From Bugula neritina (Eukaryota > Bryozoa > Gymnolaemata > Cheilostomatida > Bugulidae), in NCBI GenBank assembly GCA_964035545.1, contig OZ037765.1:28570004-28634003 (forward strand): a stretch of DNA of 64,000 nucleotides, in the 5' to 3' direction. Below are positions 21,698-33,506 of the stretch, in pieces (within the stretch, counting starts at the first letter, position 1; each line of letters begins with the position of its first letter). The notes below the pieces were generated by a model that worked only from the letters and a program-made list of their open reading frames with translations, searched no databases and was not told where the DNA came from. The position numbers and the translations under genes are program-made.

Positions 21698-24512
21698 ATG
21701 AATTTTAATCCACCATCAAAGTGCCAAGAAGTTGAAGAGATCAGAGATGTGGTTACATGTGCCATATGTTTGGAACTGTTTGAGAATGCCCATTTATTAG
21801 CCTGTTCTCACAGTTTTTGCATGAGTTGCTTGAGAGAATTATGTTCAGAAATGGGCTCTATTAGGACTAGATGTCCCCAGTGCCGTGCAAATTCTGTCCC
21901 TCCTCTCTCATCACTTGATCAACTTCCAGAAAATGAGTTTGCAAACAAGCTAGCTGACTTGGTTAGAGAACAGGATGACAATCTTTCTTCTGGATGTATG
22001 TAGGAGTTTTAATAGCATTATTTTCACTTATTCTCATAGCAACTCAAATACTTCTATAATAATTAAAAACACATGCATATGTTATTTACATATGATAAAG
22101 TACATTAATACCGAAGTTGAGTGTTCACAAAGCTATGCACATACATTGCTGTGCAGTCTTTTGTACCTATATTGAAATAAAATTATTCTCTCTAACTGGA
22201 GCTGACTGCTATTAAAAGCTTTCTTGTAGGTATGCCAAGTTATAATCACTTTAGCATTCAACCAATTGTTAGATTCAGTGAGGTATTGTAATAATTTATG
22301 CAATTAATATTGTTTTAGGCCTCAGTTTCACTACCAGAGACTGAGTTTTAGTAAACATAATTTGATTTTCATTTAAGAAAACCAAAACTGAAGCGTGGGC
22401 TATGTTTTATATGTAACAGTTATTTGACCTCTGAGGCAAGTGAAAAAAGTAAGAAATAATGCAAAATCAGTGTAATTCAGTAATGAGTGCCCTACAGTTA
22501 TATTTGATGGATTGTTATATAAGGTGTTGTGGGTTATTGTAGTGGATACCGAAGAGTTGTATGTTGGAGAACTTTTAGAGCCGCAGAGCAAGCCCAAGAA
22601 ATTAACAGGAAAGAAAGTTGCACTTGCAATGCTTAAAGGTGCAGCAGCCGTGGCTTCATTGGGTCTTGGCGGAATATATTTTGGCGCTCAAGCAGTGAAG
22701 AGAAGAAGACGGCGTCAGGAAATGATGGCTCAAAACCCTCTGGAAAGTTTCATCTGCAGTAATTGTCAAAAAGCTCAAATATACTGCAAAAGTGAAGTCC
22801 GTTTTAAGTGTGGGTAAGTTTTTTTTAAAAGTGCGTTTTTAAGTGTCTAAATTGATATATCTCTGCAGGTGTTAAATATATTTTTAGCATAACATACTAC
22901 GCCCAATTATTATGCCAAAGTGACATGACTTGAGGACAACTTTTCTGTCAAAAAACTTGTTGCGAAACATGAGTATTTGAAATTGTATGTTGATTCACAT
23001 GATGTTCTGTTTTATTTTGACTAAATCCTGCTGTTTGGAACACTTTGATAGCACAATTTTTCATTGGTAAAAAGCTTTTTTTTAATGATAGTAGTGTAAG
23101 AGTAGATGTTCTACATAATTTATTGTTTTTTAGGTATCATGTTTCTAATTTTCAGTATATTTTTAAACGTACATAGCCATTTAATAGCATTAGAATGTAT
23201 TCTGATAGTAAAATTTTGAATAAGTATGACACCATACCAAAAAAAGAGAAGCTTTTGTTAAGGGTTTGGTATGTTTGAAGAGCTTCAATGTAGTTTGGCT
23301 GACTAAATTTTAAAGTTAAAGAACACTAGTTATTCAAAAGCAAATGCGAATCTCTGTGATCTTTTAAACGTTCTTAAAATCTATAAGTTGTCTGCCACTT
23401 CCCAAAAATATTGTTCTGTGTTTATCAAATGATGAGTTAAAGATCGTAATTAAAAAGTCACAAAACTAAAATGATGTGCTAACTAGGTAACTATTTGCAT
23501 TGCATTGCAATTGATTTCATTTTGTTGTGAGAGATGTTGAGTAAAAGTGGATTGTTTAGTAATTATTAGAGCAATTTGCTAGAGTTAGCTATTTAATTTA
23601 AATGCTTCTCTCTCATAAGTTACCTTTTATGGAATGACAATTCCTAATATTGTAGTATGTGCGAAGACTTTGACTTGTGTGAGAACTGTGCAACAACCAA
23701 TTCGTTTCAGCATTTGCATAGGGAAGACCATCTCATACTGAAACTGAAGTTTAAGCAGAGACGACAACTCCCACCAGGATGCCTACTCAAGTATAAAAAG
23801 GTACATCCTGTAGGTTTTAATTCATGGATGTAGAGTAGGCAACTCCTTAAATTTTAAAGTATGTGATGCAGTAATGTAAAATTATAATTCTTACTGGCAG
23901 GAATTAATTTAAAAAAATTTCATCCTTTTCTGTTTCTCCAAGTTTTACACATGCCTTGCAGTCAGTTGGAGTATAGAGGAACATTTATGGCTCTACAAAG
24001 TTTATTTGATTTTATTATATTTATTTATGTTTTACTACTAGGGAAAATTAGGAATTTGTTAGATGCCAGTCTGCTTTCTATTTAAGGCACGTGACATGGG
24101 CGAGGAGATAGACTATAGTTCTGTAGTCCATAGCAGAGCTTATTACCACACTTCAGATCAAATAGAATGGAGGGAAGCAATAAGTTGTTCATTTTGTGGG
24201 CAGTCTCCCATTGTTGGTAGAAGATACAAATGTGGGTGAGTGGCAATCTAAGTGCTTATAAGTTTATCCCTTTGCTGTGATTTTATTTATATTGACCTTC
24301 TGATTTAATAAATGATTGTAGTACCAACTGTAATACTCTACTATATTCTATAAATTTTTATTTTTAGCATGTGCCAGGACTATGACTTGTGTGAAGCATG
24401 TGAGAAACACTCACACGAAATACATGACAAGACACACGTTTTTATAGTATTGAATCACAGGGTGAAAGTGAACATTATTTCAGAGCCATTGATGAAAGCT
24501 GCACTTTATTAG
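21698..24512 (+). CDS. RING finger protein with two ZZ zinc fingers (probable E3 ubiquitin ligase)
   Basis: Five exons (21698-21995, 22543-22813, 23656-23800, 24087-24235, 24368-24512) give 335 residues. Residues 21-62 form a complete C3HC4 RING: C21, C24, C36, H38, C41, C44, C59, C62. A Gly/Ala-rich hydrophobic segment (KGAAAVASLGLGGIYFGA), followed by KRRRRR, may be a membrane segment. Two ZZ fingers follow, with FKCGMCEDFDLCENC and YKCGMCQDYDLCEAC. Both ZZ fingers are split by a phase-2 intron after the KCG codons, so one exon pair arose by duplication of the other. RING domains recruit E2 enzymes and ZZ fingers bind peptide ends or histone tails; the target is unknown. The ATG lies four bases after TTATTTATTTTAG. 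The last two exons recur as a pseudogene in the other arm. Confidence 0.85.
24505..24510 (-). terminator. PolyA signal of TPR gene copy 2, inside the RING-ZZ gene end
   Basis: AATAAA on the minus strand, 216 nt past the TPR stop. It overlaps the last codons (Leu-Tyr-stop) of the convergent RING-ZZ gene, so the two mature transcripts would overlap at their 3' ends if it is used. Confidence 0.55.
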
Positions 24513-24725
24513 CTTTCTGTAAATATCTAGTCAGAAGCAGTAAGGATAATGATATTAATTTCTGTTTGGTCATATTATTTTTTTATTGCATGAACAGCAC
24601 TATTGTGCTACATTACGATAGTTTTAATATATTTATTTATATATATATTTAGTGTAGTAAAAATTCAATCTTAAAAATGTGTCAAACTCATCAATATTTA
24701 TGGCAAAGTATTGTCACTACATTTT

Positions 24726-27700
24726 TTACAGTGTCTGTGATATGTTATTTACTTTAAAATATATTATAAGGAAAACCGTAAGAAAATGTGTGGCTGTTTT
24801 CAAAAGAGCTGGGTGTTTGGAGTCCCAGCCAAATGTTTGTTCCATCATATATATCGACATAGCACTGTGCTCTAATGCATTGCGATTATCACTGGCCTTT
24901 AGTTCTATTTGAGACTGAATATGCCATGCTTCTGCTAGTAGTGGATGTTTACTAACATAACCAAAAAATTCTTGTAACCCCGACAGTGCATTTCCAACAT
25001 GATACTGAGCATTGGGCAGCTGATTTTGCAGCAAACTTATTTCACTGAGAACAAGAAATGTCCTCAAAGTGTCAATGTGCTTAGTGCCTTCACCATAAGC
25101 TGTCAAGAAACCTCTCAAGGCTTTCTCAGCGTGCTGTCTTGCAACAGCAATTTCACCCAATGCCAGAGAGATTTGTCCCAGTAACCTGAAAGCTGCTGCC
25201 ATATCTGGATGACTATCGAGAACTTTAAAATGAACAGTTTTCTTTAAAGATTCAATTACTTCTTCTACCAACTGTTTTGAGTTCACAAGCTGGCTTGCTC
25301 TAATATCGTTCTTGGCATGGAGTGCTTCTTGATAAATGAGTTCTGCATCAACTAAATGAATGACTGAATGTGTGAGAACATAGCCACTGTTACTGGATTG
25401 AAGGATCAGATCTTTGCACACAGCTAGCTGCTCTGCTGATTTTTCAAAATTTCCAGTAGCCAGATATATTTCTGCAAGCAACTGATGGCAAGAAAGAAGA
25501 TTATGCACAGATTTCTGCCCACATTTTTCCAAAATGTCAATAGCAGTGAAAGCGTAACTTCTAGCTTCAGAATAGTTTGCCTGTTTTAGTTCCACCACCC
25601 CTTGGTGAACATGTATAGCAGCTCTATCAACAGTGGCCACAGTCGCTCCAAAAGTCCTGTTATATAAACTGCTGGCCTTAGCAAGATGATTCTTAGCTTC
25701 ATCATACTTGGCTAACTGTAAATAATATAACCCAATACTTATTTCAAAGTCTACAATAACCAGGCTGTCCTCTTTATCATCAAACAACAGCTGTTTTATC
25801 AGGGAGTAAGACATTGTGAGATTGCCAAACGATTTTAATGTTTTGTGATACCTTCCTTGATGGTAGCGCACAGAATCTGCTATAAATCTGATTTGTGCAC
25901 AGACTGCTCGACAAAAGTCAATTTCCTGAGGCGTTAAAAACTTATGTTTTTGTGAAACAATATAATTAATTTTTAAAAATAGTTCTTCTCTGCTTGTGAC
26001 ATCAAATGCTTCTTTCATCAAGTCAGCAGCGTCATCGAAAATTCTTTTGGATACTTCATATTTGCCCAAAGTCACTAGGCATTGTCCCTTAACTGCATAC
26101 AAATAGGCTCTTTTTACAAATTTGTCTTTGGAAGATTTATCCATTTGGTCAATCAGCCAGTCAAAATAATGCACTGCTTTAGCAAATTTTCCAATTTTAA
26201 ATAGTAGGTGTGCTACAATGTAAACCATGTCTTCTGAGCTGTCTTGAAACCTATGCACAAGACAAGTTGGATTATCTGGCACTTGAGCACCAAGAATACT
26301 TTGAACATGTTTCAGACCACCTTCATAGTCACCACAAATGTAGTGAAGCCTGCAGCGCAAAACCCAATCTGCTTTGTCAATGGTTATCGATTTAAAAAGG
26401 TCACCCATGCTCCATTTAAGGTTGATTTCTTCAGTTCCATTTTCCACAAACTTCAAAATTGATTGTTTGATAGGAACTAAGCGAGTAGCCATAGCTATGT
26501 AAAGCTTTACTGGAACAAAAAATCGGTCATCCGTTTTCTCAATGATATGTTGAGGATGAAATGAGAGTTCTTCTTTTTGTGTACCATTCTGCAGGTATGC
26601 TGAGGTACGGATCCATATTGCAGACATGAGCACAAACTGCATTGCAGCTAAATTTTCTTTGCTTAACCATTTTTGATTTGAATGTAGCTGTTCAAATACT
26701 TCCCATGCAGTGTCACACTTATCCATATTTAATGCAATTCTAATATTATGGGCCATTATTGTGGGATATCGGAAAATATCTGCTTTCACTTTTAAATTTC
26801 TCATGTCTTCATTAATGTCTCCTGGACAATAATCAAAGCTCTTTATATCCAAAATCAGCCGTTTCATGCGCATTTCTTCCAGTTGATGTCGTTGTATTTC
26901 GAGCTCTTCAAAATTTGTTTCAAAATCATGCTTCTGAAATTTAAAATCTTCTAGCAGAGCAGACCCATCCTTTTCTCCATCATGTGAGTGAATCAGTACT
27001 GTACTAAACAGCAAATCTGACAACCCTGCAACTTCAGTAACATCAGTTTGATTAACTGAGCTGATATAACGATCCATTAGCTCATTTACTGTCAAGATAA
27101 GAGTGTTTTCAGAGAGGCCATTTCCTGTTGGAATATTTCCTGCTTTTGGCAGAAGTCCATCAATTTTAAATCCACTTGGACCTTTGTCTACAAACCAGAG
27201 CTTTTCTTTTGCTTCATCAGATGTTGATCTGTAATTGTCATACAGTTCTTCTATGTAGTAGTATTTGAGTGGAGTCTCACCAAGGTTTGATATTCTGAAA
27301 TATGTATCAACTGCTAGTCTCAGAAAGTATGATTTGTCACTGTTTGGCTCAATTAAGAAGGCATATTCAAGGTCAGAGTATGGTGTTGCTTCACTCCTTG
27401 CTATGGAGCCTAAAGCAATAACGGCATAGCGGCATGGTGCATTTCCAAGTAATTTCTCGCTCGTTTCACAGATGTCCTTTGCGAACTTAATCATTTCACT
27501 TGTGCAATGTTCACTTTGACATTTAACATTTTCAACAAAATTATTTGCATAAAGTTCATTCTGTTGACTGAACATGTCACCCATCTCCATCTGCTCAATC
27601 AATTTCCCACATTCCATGAATCGAACATGGCAGCTCCTTCTCATAGAGTTGAGTTTTGATTTACATCGCTCAGTGACTTTTCTTAGTTCATCTACATTTT

Positions 27701-28251
27701 TCAAAGGGTGGCTTCCATCATACCAGTCACACTCTAGGTTAAATATTTTTTCTCGTATTTCGGAAATTTCATGCTCTTGGCAACGCTGTAATGAGGAATT
27801 CCATAAGGCATGTGCCTACAAATTATATGAAAAGTGAACTATGCAGCTGTTTTTCTTATAAAAAAATTCCTAATTTATGGATTGAGATAATGTAGTTTGA
27901 GTTTGTTTAGCCATGCTACTTTTATGTTTCATTGCCCCATGAATCATAAAATCTAATCAATTCACTCCTTCCTTTTGAAACACCAGTTGTTTATCTTGAT
28001 AAAGATGCAAGTGACTAACATTAACTGGCATAAAGTATACTTAGTAGAATGTAATATACTTATAGAACACCTACCTTGAGATAGAGAATCCATCTGTTTG
28101 GAGTTTCTCTTTTTTGTTTCTTGGCCCTTAGGGTATATTCTTCAGCCAAACTGTATAGGTGTTTATATTGTTGATGAATATCTTCAGGTCCATATTTGTA
28201 GTAATCTGCTTTGAAATCCTCTATGAATTTGTCCCTTTCAAAGACAGCCAT
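24726..28251 (-). CDS. Nucleotidyltransferase-TPR protein, copy 2
   Basis: Exons 28075-28251 and 24726-27815 (minus strand) give 1088 residues, the same length and intron position as copy 1. The catalytic motif is unchanged (ALGSIARSE, PYSDLEYAFLIE; D207, E209). Residues 1-570 differ from copy 1 at only about two dozen places, but roughly 580-777, the first TPR block, differ at about a third of positions. Further dense patches occur near 790-815 and 920-1000, while sequence between them is nearly identical. No frameshift or stop is present, so both copies look functional. It converges on the RING-ZZ gene, with 213 nt between stops. Function is unknown; see copy 1 for domains. Confidence 0.85.
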
Positions 28252-28330
28252 TTATTCTCTTGATTGGTATTAGTACACAGTAAGCTACTTGTTAGTACTT
28301 ACACTTACAGCGTCACCACGCATCTCCAGC

Positions 28331-30649
28331 CTACTCGACTCGATTGTGATAGGTAACTGGACTCCCATTGGCTCCCTTTGTTTTGTTGCCGTAACAAGGC
28401 ATTGTATGTTATTCAATGGACACTGATCCAACCCAATAGCGTTCATCCAATCAGATGGTTAGAGTCACGTGATAAAGTTGCACTTTAACCCAACTTGGTC
28501 TCTCTCCACGATAATTGGTTATACTACAACAACCTCGATATTATAATTAATTTCTTGTTAATCAATGTAAATAATTATATTAACTCACTATCGATGATTT
28601 AACATCTCCAATCTCAACATTATTTTTGATGCTATGTAACATGAAACTTTATAGTAGTAGCTACTGAAGTGAAACTATAACCTAGGTTATAGTTCAATGG
28701 TAGTAGCCATGTATTATTTTGCTCAATAAAGTAAAGCTTATAGTGCTGCTCCATGGCCTAATATTTTGTTCTCTGTTACATAGATATAAAGTATTTAGAA
28801 TTTCACTAGCATGGGTATCTTTATCAGGATTAGTGTCCTAGAAAAGTCTTCTTCATTACCTCGGAAAGTTTGGAAAAATTCAGTTCATAGATACTCAACT
28901 GTGCTGGAATCCGACTAGTATAAGACCAGGATAGCTTGCGTGTCAATATAATATACTTTGAAGTGTGCTGTATTTATTATTGTATTGTAAATGACACGGT
29001 GTCTTTGGGAACACATACTACTATATCAATTACTCATCAGTGGTTTAGAAGTCTGTATATTTGCAGAAAGACATTTTGTCTATTAATCAGTTGGCTGCCA
29101 TTTTAACGGCTAAACTGTATCTGCAAGTGTTTCATTGTTGGTGGTGTTTCATATTGTTTTTCCAGCATCCTGAGTGTTTATATAATATGGTGACAAATTG
29201 AATATTAAAATTAATGCATGGCATATTTGCAACTTAACACTGTTCTTAGTGCATTGGAACTGAAATAAGTTGTATATGTAAGTATAATTCGTTCCCTATA
29301 GCAGTAGGGGTAGGAAATTTTTCTGTGCACAAATATTGTTTATTTCAACATATGTCATATATAGCAAATACTACAACAATTACTGTATGTTTCTTTTAAT
29401 ATTAAATTGATAATATTTATGGAAATAATAATATTGTGTGGTTATATTACTTATATAATAGCTGAAATGTCTATTCCGATTATTGCTACTTTGAATTTGT
29501 TTGAATTCACTGCTAACTTGTGAATGTATTCTTGCAAGACTCAATAGTTCAACTGCTCAATAAGAAAAATTTGAACTCTTGCCAACAAACTAGATGCCAA
29601 CACAATTATATTATACAGATCCTGATATGATTCACTTATAAAATATTGTGTTTATTTATCACTGTTAAAGCAACAGTGTTCATTTATATTTATAGTTTCA
29701 GGTACTAGTGTAATTTCATTGTAGGTTCTACCTATAACTACTATAGCCAGTCACAACCCCTAAGTTTAGACAATTATACATGTATTGTGTTTTATTAATT
29801 GTCTATGCGATGCACAAATGCCCACACATATATAATAAACTATTTTAAAGGCTGCTTACTGGTGGACTGATTTAAAATATTGAGACCTGTAAGACTAGAA
29901 GTCAACTAATTTGATGTCAAAATATTATTCTTATCCTACAGGAATATTATATTAATATATTATTATATTAAAGAAATTGTTAAATAATTTTGATCATGAT
30001 TTAGTTTTACTCATGACATATGCTTGCAAAAATTTTACTTGCTTGATGTACACCAGAGCCTCGATCTAACCTTTTAAGTTATTGAAAATAGGCATATGTA
30101 AAAATCATATAAATACTAAGCCATAATATTTCAAAATTCTTCTGCAAACTAATCTTTAAATTTGTTTTGTAAGATTTTTCTTCTCTTGATCAGACTTGGA
30201 AACTTTTAGCCCAAATCCACATTATGGCAATGATGAATGGTCATATAAAAGGCCTGAGCGTGCTCAAAAGGGGAGGAGCCAATGACTATAAGTATGCTTT
30301 GAGATTTTGTTACTTTGACATTTTGGCTGTACATCTCATGCTGTAACTATTGTATATAAAAGCATTTCTCTCTATTGAAGCTATTTTCTTCTGGAACTGT
30401 ATTACATCAATATAGTTTGATTAGTGAGTTAAATCTACAATACTCTTTATAGTACTGTATTTATAGTTGATTTTTCAATTTACCTATGATATAAATAATT
30501 AAAATATAAACACCATAGAAGGGTCCTACTTTATAACTAGGGCGCCGTACTCATCAGCTAATCTATTGAAAATTACTTTCCTGGTGCTGCCCTAGAACTC
30601 TAGAACAGCTGATGCTGCATAAAATTAAATCAGATACCACTAAGTATTC
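28331..30649. other. Gene-free stretch between the two duplications
   Basis: AT-rich, no supported exon. It contains the promoter side of TPR copy 2, where GC content is slightly raised (about 28310-28500), then featureless sequence. Confidence 0.5.
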
Positions 30650-30946
30650 TTGCTAATGATTTTTATTTAGTCATTTTTATGTTTATACAAAGCTTTTTTT
30701 AAAAAAAATAATATGAAGCTATGGATTTGCTCACTAAGGATCTGTTTTTACTATTAGCTACTGAAAGTATCAGTCGAGAGAAGTGAACATTGCAATATCA
30801 TTAATTACAGAAATACAATACACAAAAAACTCAGTTGTCAATGTATAAAAAGTAACAGTATTTTAAAATGCATTTATTCCTCATTTGTTTAGTCAACTGT
30901 GTTTTGGGAAATACATTGTAGGTTGTCGTAGCACAGCACGCCTAGT

Positions 30947-33078
30947 ATGCGTCTATCAAATAAAGAAAATATTTCTTTGAAATTGAAAGATGTCTACCAA
31001 GAAGCTTTGAGAGATGGAGTTTCTCAGTCTGATTTACACCAAGTGTACAAGAAGTTGGGTGTTGGCAAACTATTGCCAGCACCTAGCAGTGTATGGAATT
31101 GTGAGAATATGATAGTCTTTTATCTGTCGGCTATAATGACATGCATATTGATTTCTATATACTATGACGGTATGGATCCCAGATGCATTGTTGGTACGAA
31201 CTCATTTACTCAAGAACTGTCACGACCTACTTTTCAGTGTGATATGTGCAAAGATATAGACCAGGTTCCTACTATAGATGGAAATCTCTTAACTAAAGAT
31301 CTTTTTCTCTCAAAGTATGCTTACACTGGTGTTCCACTGCTTGTAAAGAATGGAGCTAAGAACTGGTCAGCTTTGCACACCTTTAGTTTCGACTATTTAA
31401 AAAATCTTTACCAACTAACGGATGGGGCATTGGAAGCTGTGGATGAAAACTGCCAATTTTTTCCCTACAAAACAACTTTTTCATCTCTAACAGAAGTATT
31501 TGAAATGCCAAAAGAACAAAGTAAGTTGGAGCCTGGGCAGCCAGAGTGGTATGTTGGCTGGTAAGTTAAATGCACTACAACCCACTAACTCATTGCACTG
31601 CAGCTCACTAACTCAATGTAAGGCACTAACTCAGTGCCATGTAGCTCACTAACGAAACCCAATGCCGTTAGTCTCAATATTTATAACATGAGACTTTGGA
31701 TTCGTTTTTGTATTCCAACTTTGTGTATTTATATCAATATGTAATGCTTTCTTATGAAATACCACGCTTACAACTTGTACATGCTGTTTGAAGGAGTAAC
31801 TGCGATCCAACCGTGGCAAAGGAACTCCGCAGCCACTACACCGTCCCAACCTTTCTCCCTGATGATTCAGAATCTAGCAATTTAGACTGGTTGTTTATGG
31901 GTGGATTTGGTGGTGGAGCTAACATTCATGTATGTAGAGGTTACAGCTACTGCTGCTCATGGTCATCTTGAATTGTTCAAAGTTACTACTTTATGTAAGC
32001 TGTTTATGTTTAGTAAGCTCAGCACAGTCCTCTTTTATTTTATAGAGCAATGTGTATCCTATGGAGAATAAAATATCTACTTTATTTATAGTCTGCTCAT
32101 AAAAAACTCCACCTAATTTGTTTAAGCTCAAATTATTTAGTCGTTTTAAATGTACATTTTATCTATGAAAAAGGCTTGAGGGTTTTATGCTGAAAAAAAT
32201 GTTATTGATAAAATGTTGCTTTTAATTTCTTTAAAATAAACAAAACTTTTAAATTCTAGCATGAAAGCTGTAGCAACACAACAACCTTCAATTAATATTA
32301 ATTTTCTTAAAATTTGAACACTTCTGTGTTGAACTGATTGCAAACTCAATAGATCTTTATTACATGGTGGTTAAATGTTAATTTCTGTAAGAAACATGAA
32401 CGCGTAAAAATCAGATTTTCTACTCAGTGCAAGCTTTTACTAAATAAATTAAGATGTGTTTAGATAATGGTTAAATTAAGTTCCAGGATTTAGCTGCACG
32501 TTTATTTACTCTGGGTATTATAAAGTTGTTGATACTAACAAAATTTGTAGTGAATTTTCAGATCTATTTTGTAATTGCCTTCTAGATTGATAGTGTTCAA
32601 AGACCCTCTTGGCAAGCAATGATTGCTGGGAAAAAGTCATGGAAAATAATACCATCTCCTGAATGTGATTCTGTGTGTAAATCACTGAATGCTACCATGG
32701 AGAAAGGTGATATCAGTAAGTTAACAAAAACTAGAATGAAATTTGCAGGTAAAGTGTCAATGCAATTATAATGGAACTGTAGCTTTTATATAATGCAATA
32801 TATTTAATCTTGGATGAAGAAATACATTTTGTAGGTAGTGGAAACTTTTAATTAAAAGAAACATGCTCAGCCTTTAGGTATTTGATCAGCTTGAAATTAC
32901 AAAGCATTATTGTGTGGTAACCTTGGGTTTGTAAGCTAACATTATTATTTGAGCAATGTGCATGCAGATGATGATTTTCATTTATCTTACAGTACTGGTG
33001 GACACAAACATGTGGTATCACTCCACATACATTCATCCTGGTGAAATGAGTATTACTATTGGCTCAGAGTATGACTGA
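30947..33078 (+). CDS. Type II membrane JmjC/cupin-8 domain protein, copy 1
   Basis: Four exons (30947-31560, 31794-31929, 32586-32715, 32993-33078) give 321 residues. One hydrophobic segment (about 55-73, MIVFYLSAIMTCILISIYY) near the N-terminus predicts a signal anchor. The cupin-8/JmjC-like domain follows (FLSKYAYTGVPLLVKNGAKNW ... FSFDYLKNLY). The iron triad appears complete: H250-I-D252 across an exon junction, and H303 in NMWYHSTY. Such folds are Fe(II)/2-oxoglutarate oxygenases, usually hydroxylases or demethylases; the substrate is unknown. Sequons NWS (139) and NAT (285) fit a luminal or extracellular catalytic domain. It converges on UBFD1, with 428 nt between stops. Relationship to JMJD8-like or other cupin-8 proteins was not resolved. 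Confidence 0.85.
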
Positions 33079-33256
33079 CAAGATATCTGTAATCACTCCA
33101 GCTGATATTTTTTCAGTACTACCTTCATGTCAATGTTGAGTTAATTTTAAGTGCTTTCTTATAATGTTTGATACTTTAATTCCTTTTCATCAGATACTTT
33201 TGTCAGTTAGTTAATGTTTTACTCTTTAAAAAACACGCATTTTACTTGTTACATTA

Positions 33257-33262
33257 TTTATT
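33257..33262 (-). terminator. Candidate UBFD1 polyA signal
   Basis: AATAAA on the minus strand, 245 nt after the UBFD1 stop. The convergent JmjC signal lies just beyond it at 33288-33293, so the two 3' ends would overlap slightly. Confidence 0.45.
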
Positions 33263-33287
33263 CAACACATTAGGTACCATTTTCAAA

Positions 33288-33293
33288 ATAAAT
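33288..33293 (+). terminator. Candidate JmjC copy 1 polyA signal
   Basis: AATAAA 210 nt after the stop; the same context (CAAAATAAATGATATTT) is kept in the second JmjC copy. Confidence 0.55.
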
Positions 33294-33506
33294 GATATTT
33301 TGTATTTTCATATTCATGACAAATTTTAAGTAACTGAGAAGTGTTGCAAGAAACAGACCAAAACATAAATAATACCTAAACATTTAATGAAGAACCCACA
33401 GGTTTTGCTGTGCACAAAATACCATGACTATAACACCGATACATTATCAACATTAGTTACTGTAATTGATCAGCATACATACACTTATGGAGCATCTTAG
33501 GCACTT

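Larger units (their letters stand above)
24068..28330. repeat. Inverted duplication A, right arm (~4.3 kb)
   Basis: Reverse complement of about 8860-13385. Here the RING-ZZ gene is complete, so this arm probably keeps the ancestral convergent arrangement and the left arm is the derived copy. It lacks the ~280-bp insertion seen at 12745-13022. Confidence 0.85.
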
